The notes beneath the pieces were generated by a model. The model saw only the letters and a program-made list of their open reading frames with translations. It was not told the origin of the DNA and ran no database searches. From positions 651,614 through 715,613 of the forward strand of contig NZ_BBUZ01000025.1 in assembly GCF_001417735.1 (NCBI RefSeq): a DNA stretch of 64,000 nt, given 5' to 3'. Positions 1 through 7,295 of the stretch are shown piece by piece. This stretch comes from Streptomyces sp. NBRC 110028 (GTDB lineage Bacteria > Actinomycetota > Actinomycetes > Streptomycetales > Streptomycetaceae). Positions within the stretch are counted from its first letter, which is position 1, and every line of letters starts with the position of its first letter. The position numbers and the translations under genes are program-made.

Positions 1-289
1 CATGGTTGACGCCGCGTTCGAAGCCCATCCCGAGCCGGTGCTCCCAGTCCCAGACCCAGCCCGCGTTGCGCAGCGCCTCGGCGCGCTGCTCGGGGACGGC
101 GTTGCGGATCATGGAGTACGTCCAGTAGGCGGCCGCGATCAGGGCGACCTCGAACCAGAGCCGGGGTCTGCGGGGCGCGCGCAGCCGGGCCATCGCGGTC
201 CGGCCCGCGGCCCGTCGCGCCTCGGGCTCCTCGATGGGTGACGGGGTGGCCGTCTGGCCCGCCGTGGTCCGAGATGTCGCTTCACCCAT
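1..289 (-). CDS. PAP2-family phosphatase, N-terminal part (cut by window edge)
   Basis: Only the first 96 codons are present; the gene runs off the left edge. The reading begins MGEATSRTTAG, followed by a basic stretch and a hydrophobic segment containing WFEVALIAAAYWTYSMIRN, then AEALRNAGWVWDWEHRLG and a C-terminal FERGVNH in this fragment. This order, with a charged cytoplasmic head, a first membrane helix and a W-x-W-E-x-x-LG stretch, is the one I know from Streptomyces PAP2/inositol-phosphorylceramide-synthase-like integral membrane phosphatases. The catalytic histidine motifs would lie outside the window, so activity cannot be judged. Start chosen at the ATG at 289, the first in-frame ATG with an uninterrupted reading to the edge. 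Family assignment is by resemblance of the N-terminus only. Confidence 0.6.
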   Translation of the reverse strand, partial: MGEATSRTTAGQTATPSPIEEPEARRAAGRTAMARLRAPRRPRLWFEVALIAAAYWTYSMIRNAVPEQRAEALRNAGWVWDWEHRLGMGFERGVNH

Positions 290-383
290 AGGGCAACAGT
301 CTGCCAGACCGCGTCCATCCGGAGGCCACCCATAGGTCGCTTCTTCGTCGCTTATGTCCGATGCAAGGCAGGCTTATGCCCCG

Positions 384-1409
384 TTATGGGTGGGCGCCGT
401 GCGCCGCGGCGGTCGACCCGCGGACCACCAGTTCGGGCAGGAAGACGAACTCGCTGGGCGGCGCCGGGGTGCCGCCGATCTCCTCCAGCAGCGCCCGCAC
501 CGCGGCCTGCCCCATCGACTGCACCGGCTTGCGGATGGTGGTCAGCGGCGGATCGGTGAAGGCGATCAGCGGGGAGTCGTCGAAGCCGACCACCGAGACG
601 TCCTGGGGGACCCGCAGCTCCCGCCGGCGGGCCGCGCGTATGGCGCCCAGCGCCATCATGTCGCTCGCGCACACCACCGCCGTACAGTCCCGGTCGATCA
701 GCGCGCCCGCCGCCGCCTGACCGCCCTCCAGGGAGTACAGCGAATGCTGGATCAGCTCCTCCGACTCCTCGGGAGGCATCCCCAGCCGGTCCCGCATCGC
801 GTGCTGGAAGCCCTCGATCTTCCGCAGCACGGGCACGTACCGCCTGGGCCCGAGCGCGAGCCCGATCCGGGTGTGCCCGAGGGAGACCAGATGGGTGACG
901 GCCAGCAGCATCGCCGCCCGGTCGTCGGGGGAGATGAACGGCGCCCGCACCTTCGGCGAGAAGCCGTCCACCAGCACGAACGGCACGCCCTGGCCGCGCA
1001 GCTGGTCATAGCGCTGCATATCGGCCGAGGTGTCCGCGTGCAGCCCCGAGACGAAGATGATCCCGGCCACGCCCCGGTCCACCAGCATCTCGGTCAGCTC
1101 GTCCTCGGTCGAGCCGCCGGGGGTCTGGGTGGCGAGGACCGGGGTGTAGCCCTGGCGGGTCAGCGCTTGCCCGATCACCTGGGCGAGCGCGGGGAATATC
1201 GGGTTCTCCAGCTCGGGCGTGATCAGTCCCACCAGCCCGGCGCTGCGCTGCCGCAGCCGCACCGGCCGCTCGTAGCCGAGGACGTCCAGGGCGGCGAGGA
1301 CGGACTCGCGGGTGGCCGCGGCCACGCCCGGCCTGCCGTTGAGGACGCGGCTGACGGTGGCTTCGCTGACCCCCGCCTGGGCTGCGATGTCGGCAAGCCG
1401 TGCGGTCAT
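384..1409 (-). CDS. malR: LacI/GalR-family repressor of maltose utilisation (MalR)
   Basis: 341 residues. The N-terminus MTARLADIAAQAGVS carries the LacI helix-turn-helix, followed by the hinge helix (SVLAALDVLGYERP, about residues 45-60) and a periplasmic-binding-protein-like effector domain with LVGLITPELENPIFP and GVAGIIFVSGLHAD. The sequence closely resembles MalR/Reg1 of S. coelicolor and S. lividans, which represses the maltose operon and chitinase/amylase genes and responds to maltose-type sugars. The ORF could be extended eight codons, but the ATG at 1409 gives the conserved LacI N-terminus. It lies 25 bp downstream of aglA on the same strand, so the two are probably cotranscribed, with the repressor controlling its own operon through the CTTGC repeats upstream of aglA. 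Confidence 0.88.
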   Translation of the reverse strand: MTARLADIAAQAGVSEATVSRVLNGRPGVAAATRESVLAALDVLGYERPVRLRQRSAGLVGLITPELENPIFPALAQVIGQALTRQGYTPVLATQTPGGSTEDELTEMLVDRGVAGIIFVSGLHADTSADMQRYDQLRGQGVPFVLVDGFSPKVRAPFISPDDRAAMLLAVTHLVSLGHTRIGLALGPRRYVPVLRKIEGFQHAMRDRLGMPPEESEELIQHSLYSLEGGQAAAGALIDRDCTAVVCASDMMALGAIRAARRRELRVPQDVSVVGFDDSPLIAFTDPPLTTIRKPVQSMGQAAVRALLEEIGGTPAPPSEFVFLPELVVRGSTAAAHGAHP

Positions 1410-1434
1410 GGAGTGGGACCTTACCGGTCGCATG

Positions 1435-3096
1435 TCAGATTGCCCACCACGCGCAGGATTCGGGAGGAATACGCACCGTACCGGCGCCGTAGGCCAGCGG
1501 CGCGGAGGACAGCAGCGCGCGCCCCGGGAGCGGCAGCTCGACCTCCTCCCCGAGGGTGTTGAGCGTGCACACGAAGCCCGGGCGCGCCGGCGCCAGCACC
1601 CCGGCCGGGGCGTTCAGCCAGCTCATCGGCCCGTCGCCCAGCCCCGGCAGCTCCCGGCGCAGCGCGAGCGCGCCGCGGTACAGCTCCAGTGTGGACCCCG
1701 GGTCGCCGGTCTGCGCCTCCACCGAGGCGTCGCCCCAGCCGTCGGGCTGTGGCAGCCAGCTGCCGCCCGGCCCGAACCCGTAACTGGGACCCGACCGCGA
1801 CCAGGGCAGGGGCACCCGGCAGCCGTCGCGGCGGCCCTCCTGACCGTCCTGACCGTCCTGCCCCTCGGCGGAGGTGCGGAAGAACGCCGGGTCCTGGCGG
1901 GCCTCGTCCGGCAGGTCGGTCACCTCGGGAAGGCCCAGCTCCTCGCCCTGGTACAGATAGGCCGACCCCGGCAGCGCCAGGGTGAGCAGGACCGCGGCCC
2001 GGGCCCGCCGCAGCCCCTGCCCGGGGCGGCCGTCGGCGTACCGGGTGGGGTGCCGGACCACGTCGTGGTTGGAGAGCACCCAGGTGGTGGGGGCGCCGAC
2101 CGAGGCGGTGGCGGCCAGCGACTCGTCGATCACCTCGCGCATCGCGGCCGCGTCCCACGGGCACTTGAGGAACTGGAAGTTGAACGCCTGGTGCAGCTCG
2201 TCCGGGCGTACGTACAGGGCCAGCCGCTCGGCGCTGGGCGCCCAGGCCTCGGCGACGCCGATCCGCATCCCCGGGTAGGAGTCCAGCAGCCGCCGCCAGC
2301 CGCGGTGGATCTCGTGCACCCCGTCCTGGTCGAAGAACGGCAGCACCTGCGAGCCGATCAGCTTGGCCTGCTCGGTGCGGCCGATGTTCGGCAGCCCCGG
2401 GGCCTTGACCATGCCGTGTGCGACATCGATACGGAATCCGTCCACGCCCAGGTCCAGCCAGAAGCGCAGCACCGAGTCGAACTCCTCGCGGACCTCCGGA
2501 CAGTCCCAGTTGAGGTCGGGCTGCTCGGGCGCGAACAGGTGGAGATACCACTCGCCCGGGGTGCCGTCGGGTCCGGTGGTGCGGGTCCAGGCCGGGCCGC
2601 CGAAGACGGACTCCCAGTCGTTCGGCGGCAGTTCACCGTCCGCGCCCCGGCCGGGACGGAAGTGGTACCGCTCGCGGGCCGCCCCCCGAGGCCGGTCCGC
2701 GAGCGCGCTGACGAACCACGGATGGCGGTCCGATGTGTGGTTGGGGACGACATCGACGATCACCCTCAGCCCCAGCTCATGGGCGGTGCGCACCAGATCG
2801 TCGGCGTCCCCGAGGGTGCCGAAGAGCGGATCGACGGCGCGGTAGTCGGCCACGTCGTAGCCGCCGTCGGCCTGCGGCGAGGCGTAGAACGGCGTCAGCC
2901 AGACGGCGTCCACCCCGAGCCGGGCCAGATACGGCAGCCGCTCGCGCGCGCCGCGCAGATCCCCGATCCCGTCGCCGTCGCTGTCGGCGAAGGACCGGAC
3001 GTACACCTGGTAGATGACGGCGTCCCGCCACCAGGCGGCCGCTTCGGGCGATCGCCTCGGCTCGGCCTGGAGGGAGGTCGTGAGCTCCTGGGTCAT
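1435..3096 (-). CDS. aglA: Alpha-glucosidase, GH13 family (AglA)
   Basis: 553 residues, no signal peptide, so probably cytoplasmic. It hydrolyses alpha-1,4-glucosidic bonds of maltose and short maltodextrins to glucose (EC 3.2.1.20). GH13 landmarks are all present: DAVIYQVYVRSFADS at the start of the barrel, DVVPNH (about 115-120), the nucleophile in GFRIDVAH (Asp224), the acid/base in AEAW (Glu283) and the transition-state stabiliser in SNHDVVRH (Asp345). The start is the ATG at 3096; a 24-codon upstream extension lacks family resemblance and would run through the putative operator. It is the first gene of a two-gene unit with malR and is preceded by CTTGC-type motifs. In studied Streptomyces aglA accompanies the malEFG transporter genes; these are not found here. 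Confidence 0.9.
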   Translation of the reverse strand: MTQELTTSLQAEPRRSPEAAAWWRDAVIYQVYVRSFADSDGDGIGDLRGARERLPYLARLGVDAVWLTPFYASPQADGGYDVADYRAVDPLFGTLGDADDLVRTAHELGLRVIVDVVPNHTSDRHPWFVSALADRPRGAARERYHFRPGRGADGELPPNDWESVFGGPAWTRTTGPDGTPGEWYLHLFAPEQPDLNWDCPEVREEFDSVLRFWLDLGVDGFRIDVAHGMVKAPGLPNIGRTEQAKLIGSQVLPFFDQDGVHEIHRGWRRLLDSYPGMRIGVAEAWAPSAERLALYVRPDELHQAFNFQFLKCPWDAAAMREVIDESLAATASVGAPTTWVLSNHDVVRHPTRYADGRPGQGLRRARAAVLLTLALPGSAYLYQGEELGLPEVTDLPDEARQDPAFFRTSAEGQDGQDGQEGRRDGCRVPLPWSRSGPSYGFGPGGSWLPQPDGWGDASVEAQTGDPGSTLELYRGALALRRELPGLGDGPMSWLNAPAGVLAPARPGFVCTLNTLGEEVELPLPGRALLSSAPLAYGAGTVRIPPESCAWWAI

Positions 3097-3115
3097 GCCG
3101 GTGAACGTAACAGCT

Positions 3116-3143
3116 CTGCAATGGCTTGCGGAAGAGCTTGCAG
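3116..3143. promoter_or_regulatory. Candidate MalR operator immediately upstream of aglA
   Basis: On the plus strand CTTGCGG (3125-3131) is followed by CTTGCAG (3137-3143), a direct repeat with a 12-bp period. The outer hexamers CTGCAA (3116-3121) and TTGCAG (3138-3143) form an inverted repeat. It lies 20-47 bp upstream of the aglA start. CTTGC-type repeats are the motif reported for Streptomyces MalR; assignment here is by resemblance. Confidence 0.6.
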
Positions 3144-3244
3144 GGGTGGGTGGCGCCAAAAGGCGCACCCCTGGGCCTTATGGCGACCCTGTCAAGCGCC
3201 TGGCGGCTACCACCGGGACACGTGGGCGTAACGATTCGGGTTTT

Positions 3245-3265
3245 CTTGCAGAAAATCCTCGCAAG
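3245..3265. promoter_or_regulatory. Second candidate MalR operator, orphaned
   Basis: CTTGCAG (3245-3251), six bases, then CTCGCAAG (3258-3265), giving the inverted repeat CTTGC-N11-GCAAG. It fits the Streptomyces maltose-operator pattern better than the aglA-proximal copy. It lies about 150 bp from aglA and faces the 3' end of tnpB, where no sugar gene exists. It may have served a divergent malE promoter that is now gone. Confidence 0.55.
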
Positions 3266-3343
3266 ATTTTTCCGGAGGTCTTTCCGGGGTCCCGTGGCTC
3301 AGCTTCTCGGTGGTCTTCGCCCGCACCTCGGCCGCACTGGCCG

Positions 3344-5020
3344 TTATGCCGTGTCGCATGTGAACCGTTCCTCGGGACTGAGCAGGAGTGAGTCCTGTGT
3401 CCAGGACTGTTGCTCAGCCGCGTGCTCCGAACGGTGTTGGGCACGCTGGTCGTCCGCTTTCTCTCCGCTGCCGGGCGGCACGGATCTCGTCCGTGGTCCG
3501 GGAAGGCGGGGGCGGGGTTCCTCACGCCGTCGGATCTCCGGTCGGGCCTGGGCGGTCCGATGCCCCACACGATCGCTCCGGTCGTGTGGGGGCGGTGTCG
3601 TCCGTCGCCGGATCGGGTGTCCGAGGGCGCGTCGCCCGATCGCGATGCTGGCCGCATCGTGCCGGGAAACCTTGCGGTTGCTGGTGGTGAGGGGCTGCTG
3701 CCAGTGCTGGGCGCCCCAGCGGGAGGTATAGGCCGGATCGACCGCCACGATCGCGATGTCCTGCTCGGCGGCCATCGCCACCAGCCGCGCTTTCAGCTTC
3801 GCGGTGGGGAAGCGGGAGATCAGGCGGCGGAAGCGCTTGTTGCGGCCGTACTTCTCCCGGCACCGGCCGTCGGTGAAGTCCAGGTCCTCGATCGCGATCG
3901 CCCCCGCCACGGTGGCGCGGGTGTGGTGCAGCAACCTCGTGAGCACGTGCCGGATCTGGGCGTCCCGGTGCCGGGCGCTCCCCGACAGGTCGTAGAAGAA
4001 ACGGCGGGGCTCGCCCACCGGATTGCCGTGGATGTCCAGACGCCAGGCGGCCAGGTGATCGTCGTTCATGTCGACGGCGACCACACCCCGGGCGAGCGCC
4101 GCTTCCAGCGGCAGTACGGGGACGGGGGCGCGCTTCCAAGAGGCGGTCACATACCAGCGGCCGCGTACTGGGTCGTGGTGGATGCGGTAGGCCACCGCCC
4201 GGTTGTTCGTGATCCGGTCCCGCCATTTCTCACTCCGGTGCTGGAACGCCACGGTCGCGTCCAGCACATACCGGCCGTGCGGTGCGTTGGCCAGCTGCGC
4301 CAGGGTGGCGGGGAGTTTGATCGAGAGCTGTCCGGTGGCGGTGATGCGAATGGTTTCGTTGCCCAGGCGTTTGCCGGACTCCCCGTCGGCGGCCAGGAAC
4401 ATCCGCGCCGCCTTCCACCGCTCTCGCCACGCCTGCTCGCTCAGCCCTGCCTGGTCCAAGCGGTGACGCAGGCGCGTGAGTTTCTTCCCGCCCCGCGCCA
4501 CCCGCACGCGGCCCGCTGCCCAGTCCGTCTCCACCCGAGCCAGCCGAACCCGCAGCGCGTGCAGGCGCCGGGACTTGGCATGCCACTCGGCCCGCGAACC
4601 GTAGCCGCGCACCACCCCTTCCCGCTTGTCCGCTTTCGCCCCCAGCGGACGGACCAGCCGCGCCTGGATCGACGCGATCTGCTTGCGCAGCCACGCCATC
4701 TCGGCTGTCTGCCCTCGCCGGGCCAAGGCCCACTGATCGTGGGCGGCCTTAGTGATACTGCCCGCCCACCGCGCCGACGAGACCCCCGTCAGCTCCCGCT
4801 TGCGCACCGCCCAGGTCTTACTGTCGTGCTCCAGGCCCTCCCGGGAACGCACCGCCAGATCACCCGCAGCCAGTGCACCGAGAAACACACCCACCTCGGT
4901 CAGAACCGCCGCATCGAGCCTCGACACGTGGAGCCGCGCCCGAACGGCCGTCCCCGTTGGGCCAGGCACTACGAACGGCACCACCACCCCCCGTACGACG
5001 CCCAACCCCTTCACCCCCAC
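3344..5020 (-). CDS. tnpB: TnpB-like RNA-guided nuclease (IS200/IS605 accessory family), zinc-finger-less
   Basis: 558 residues, GTG start at 5020. The C-terminal half is a RuvC-type nuclease: RuvC-I GVVAVDMND (Asp317), RuvC-II AIAIEDLDF (Glu378) and RuvC-III VSRHDAASIA (Asp455), so the catalytic triad looks intact. VDPAYTSRWGAQHW (428-440) matches the TnpB PAYTS motif, but the two CxxC pairs that normally follow are absent; the protein has only two cysteines (387 and near 555). The N-terminal half is basic and helical with a coiled region around 90-180, like the REC/wedge part. Residues beyond about 470 are proline/arginine-rich and low in complexity, and overlap a DNA hairpin at 3378-3417. 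No tnpA is near. Family knowledge: TnpB cuts DNA guided by omega RNA from the element's right end. It could be a mobile passenger or a domesticated nuclease. Confidence 0.8.
   Translation of the reverse strand: MGVKGLGVVRGVVVPFVVPGPTGTAVRARLHVSRLDAAVLTEVGVFLGALAAGDLAVRSREGLEHDSKTWAVRKRELTGVSSARWAGSITKAAHDQWALARRGQTAEMAWLRKQIASIQARLVRPLGAKADKREGVVRGYGSRAEWHAKSRRLHALRVRLARVETDWAAGRVRVARGGKKLTRLRHRLDQAGLSEQAWRERWKAARMFLAADGESGKRLGNETIRITATGQLSIKLPATLAQLANAPHGRYVLDATVAFQHRSEKWRDRITNNRAVAYRIHHDPVRGRWYVTASWKRAPVPVLPLEAALARGVVAVDMNDDHLAAWRLDIHGNPVGEPRRFFYDLSGSARHRDAQIRHVLTRLLHHTRATVAGAIAIEDLDFTDGRCREKYGRNKRFRRLISRFPTAKLKARLVAMAAEQDIAIVAVDPAYTSRWGAQHWQQPLTTSNRKVSRHDAASIAIGRRALGHPIRRRTTPPPHDRSDRVGHRTAQARPEIRRREEPRPRLPGPRTRSVPPGSGEKADDQRAQHRSEHAAEQQSWTQDSLLLSPEERFTCDTA
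3378..3417 (-). ncRNA. Candidate omega-RNA / right-end hairpin overlapping the tnpB 3' end
   Basis: A bipartite hairpin: CTGAGCA (3378-3384) pairs with TGCTCAG (3411-3417), and inside it AGTCCTG (3391-3397) pairs with CAGGACT (3402-3408) around a TGTC loop. It begins about 32 bp before the tnpB stop codon, where omega RNAs of IS200/IS605 elements overlap tnpB. The hairpin is seen directly; its role as guide-RNA scaffold is inferred. The omega RNA would extend past the stop codon toward 3100-3340. Confidence 0.4.
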
Positions 5021-5223
5021 CCGGTATCGAAGATGCTGTCACTCCATCCAACGACCCCCGCCCACAAAGGACACGCATTCGATGAACCACCTCCCGTTCC
5101 CATCGGCCCAAGGCCCGCACGCACGCATGTCTCGGCCATCGGCGCCAAGCTCACTCATGCTTGTCGCCGAAGTGCACACGTACACGGTCGAACGACAGTA
5201 GCTCCGAACCCCGCGGCGGGCGC
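5021..5223. other. Intergenic region upstream of tnpB
   Basis: About 200 bp between tnpB and the convergent-facing end of the next gene. It is less GC-rich than its neighbours and contains GTGCACACGTACAC (near 5172-5185), a partly palindromic stretch that could be the left end of the tnpB element or a terminator remnant. No convincing gene was found. Confidence 0.3.
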
Positions 5224-7200
5224 TCAGCGCAGGGCGTCCAGCCGGGCGCCGTTCCTCAGGCGGGCCGTGAGGGTGGCGTGGGCGCCGGGCTTGACCGGGA
5301 CGGTCAGGGCGCGGCCGTGGGATCGGCCCCTCACGCCGCCGCTCGCCGCGATCCCGTGCACCTGGCGGCTGCCCGCGGCCAGCAGGAACCAGTGGCCGGA
5401 CCGGGCCTTCCACAGCACGCCCGCCAGGACGCGCGGTGCGCGCGGCCCGCAGGCGGGGGAGCCGTCCGCCGCGGCGGCGACCGCGCCCGCCGAGCCCCGG
5501 CGGGTGTTCCACGGCTGGAACTGGGCCAGCACCCTGCTGCCCGCGTCCCGCCAGGTCTCGGCCCGGGTGCACAGCCAGGCCGCCCGGCCGCCCGCCTCGG
5601 GCAGCCGCTGGGTCCCGAACCGCCAGACGTTCACCGACCGCACCCCGCGCCCCGCCATCACCGGCAGCCGGCAGGCCGTCCGCGCCCAGTCGAACCGGGC
5701 CGCGCGGCCCGCCACATCGCGCGGCCCGCCACGCGATCTGGCCCCGGGGTCGCCGTACGTCAGCCGGGCCGGGGCCAGTTCGCCCAGGTCGGCCACCAGC
5801 CGCGAGCCGAACCGCAGCGCGGGCCAGCCCCGGCACGGGCGCAGCCGCGGCATGGTGCGCACCGGGCCGGTCACCCCGTCGGCGGCCAGGCGCACCGGGC
5901 GCGGCCGGTCGGTGGGGCGCAGCAGGTCCCGTACGGAGACGTGGCGCACCCAGGGGGCGGCCAGATAGCGGACGTTGCCATCCGCGCGGCCCAGCACCAG
6001 CGCGGTCGAGGCGGCCGCGTCCGCCGCGTCGAGGCGGGCGAGGTCCAGCGCCACCGCACCGCTCTCGCTGCCGCGCCCCTCCGCGTACCGGGCGACGCGC
6101 AGCCCGTCGTACAGCAGCACCACCGCCGCCTGGTCCACCACGCCCGCGTACAGCAGCTGCGGCGGCCCGGACGGCGGCCCCGACTGGGTGCCCGCCGTGG
6201 CCGACACCCGCACCGAACGGCCCGGCCGCGCCCAGACCGCCAGCGCGCGGCGCAGCAGCGCGGTGTCGCCGAGCCGGTCGCCGCGCGCGGGCCAGGACGA
6301 GAAGTCCGCGCGGGTCGCGGTGCGCCACGCGGCGGGTTCGGCGCGCGTCAACCGGTCGGGGTCCAGCGCCCGTTCGGAGGAGGGGTTACGGGCGTAACTC
6401 GGCGCCGCCGCGCCGCTTCGCCCCCAGCCCTCGCCCGGCATCCCCAGCAGTGACCCGCACACCACCAGCGCCACCACGGTCACCAGCAGCGCCCGCAGAT
6501 GCTGGCGGCGGCGCATCAGATCGGTGGGCCGCGCCTGCAGCGAACAGGGGTCGAACTCGGCCGACTCCAGCAGCGAACCGTCGTCCCGGCTGCCCGCCGG
6601 CTCCGGCACCTCGTCCGCCTCGTCGAGCGCGTCCCGCGCGTCCTCGACGCCCGCGGCCTGCAGCAGCGCCCGCACCTCGCGGTCCTCCAGCCGCTCCAGC
6701 TCGCGCAGTACGTACGCGGCCCGACCGGGGCCCGACAGCTCGGACAGCGCCTTGTCCAGGGCGAGTTCATCGGCCCCGCCGGAGCGGGGGAACAGCCGCA
6801 GCCCCCACACCAGGGGCAGCGGCGCGGTCAGCGCCCACAGGCGCCGCGGCCGCGCGGCCCGCAGCGCGGAGCGCAGCACGCGCAGCCGCACATAGGCGTA
6901 TCCCGCGTCGCCCGCCGCGCCCTTCGTGCCGCGCTGCCACGGCAGTTCGACTTCCTGGGCCTCGGGCCTGCTCTGGTTGCGCGGCAGTGCCCGCTGCGCC
7001 AGCGCGTGCGCGGCCAGCACGCGCCGGGTGCGGCCCATTCCGGGCGGCAGGATGAGATACGCGAGCCGCACCAGCCGCGGATAGTGCTCGACGATGGCGG
7101 CCTCGGCCTGCTCGACGTCGATCGGGCCCGCGGCCTCGGCGGTGTCGTCGAGGCCGGCGGTGTCGTCGAGGGGGGTGGCTGTCGCCTGCTGCTGCTCCAC
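5224..7200 (-). CDS. Membrane-anchored protein with sigma-factor-like N-terminal domain, function unknown
   Basis: 658 residues. Residues 30-70 (VEQAEAAIVEHYPRLVRLAYLIL and LAAHALAQRAL) and 155-190 (GRAAYVLRELERLEDREVRALL) resemble regions 2 and 4 of ECF sigma factors as found in degenerate, non-DNA-binding relatives. A single membrane helix follows (about 236-254, LRALLVTVVALVVCGSLLG), then roughly 400 residues that should lie outside the membrane and contain several tryptophans and scattered cysteines (CRGWPALRFG, WLCTRAETW, GSPACGPRAPRV). This topology (sigma-like head inside, large sensor-like part outside) recurs among conserved Streptomyces hypothetical proteins, but I know of no assigned function. 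The gene appears monocistronic; a stem-loop at 7245-7273 separates it from the GH89 gene. A signal-transducing role is only a guess. Confidence 0.75.
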   Translation of the reverse strand: MEQQQATATPLDDTAGLDDTAEAAGPIDVEQAEAAIVEHYPRLVRLAYLILPPGMGRTRRVLAAHALAQRALPRNQSRPEAQEVELPWQRGTKGAAGDAGYAYVRLRVLRSALRAARPRRLWALTAPLPLVWGLRLFPRSGGADELALDKALSELSGPGRAAYVLRELERLEDREVRALLQAAGVEDARDALDEADEVPEPAGSRDDGSLLESAEFDPCSLQARPTDLMRRRQHLRALLVTVVALVVCGSLLGMPGEGWGRSGAAAPSYARNPSSERALDPDRLTRAEPAAWRTATRADFSSWPARGDRLGDTALLRRALAVWARPGRSVRVSATAGTQSGPPSGPPQLLYAGVVDQAAVVLLYDGLRVARYAEGRGSESGAVALDLARLDAADAAASTALVLGRADGNVRYLAAPWVRHVSVRDLLRPTDRPRPVRLAADGVTGPVRTMPRLRPCRGWPALRFGSRLVADLGELAPARLTYGDPGARSRGGPRDVAGRAARFDWARTACRLPVMAGRGVRSVNVWRFGTQRLPEAGGRAAWLCTRAETWRDAGSRVLAQFQPWNTRRGSAGAVAAAADGSPACGPRAPRVLAGVLWKARSGHWFLLAAGSRQVHGIAASGGVRGRSHGRALTVPVKPGAHATLTARLRNGARLDALR

Positions 7201-7244
7201 GTGGCGTAAACGAGCGGCGGTGGCAGGAGGTCACCGGGCGGGCG

Positions 7245-7273
7245 GCTCCGCCACCGGCACGTGGTGGCGGAGC
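7245..7273 (-). terminator. Stem-loop terminator downstream of the GH89 gene
   Basis: GCTCCGCCACC (7245-7255) pairs perfectly with GGTGGCGGAGC (7263-7273) around a 7-base loop. It lies between the stop of the GH89 gene and the start of the next gene on the same strand. No T tract follows, as is usual for Streptomyces terminators. Confidence 0.6.
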
Positions 7274-7295
7274 GTTGACGGGGAAGCGTGACGCG

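Noticed and set aside
4860..5120. Possible tnpA fragment upstream of tnpB
   Set aside because: The frame has no HUH or tyrosine motif and no resemblance to Y1 transposases; it is most likely non-coding.
3410..5968. Plus-strand open frame of over 850 codons across tnpB
   Set aside because: It has no motif and runs through tnpB and the next gene; the RuvC motifs are only on the minus strand.
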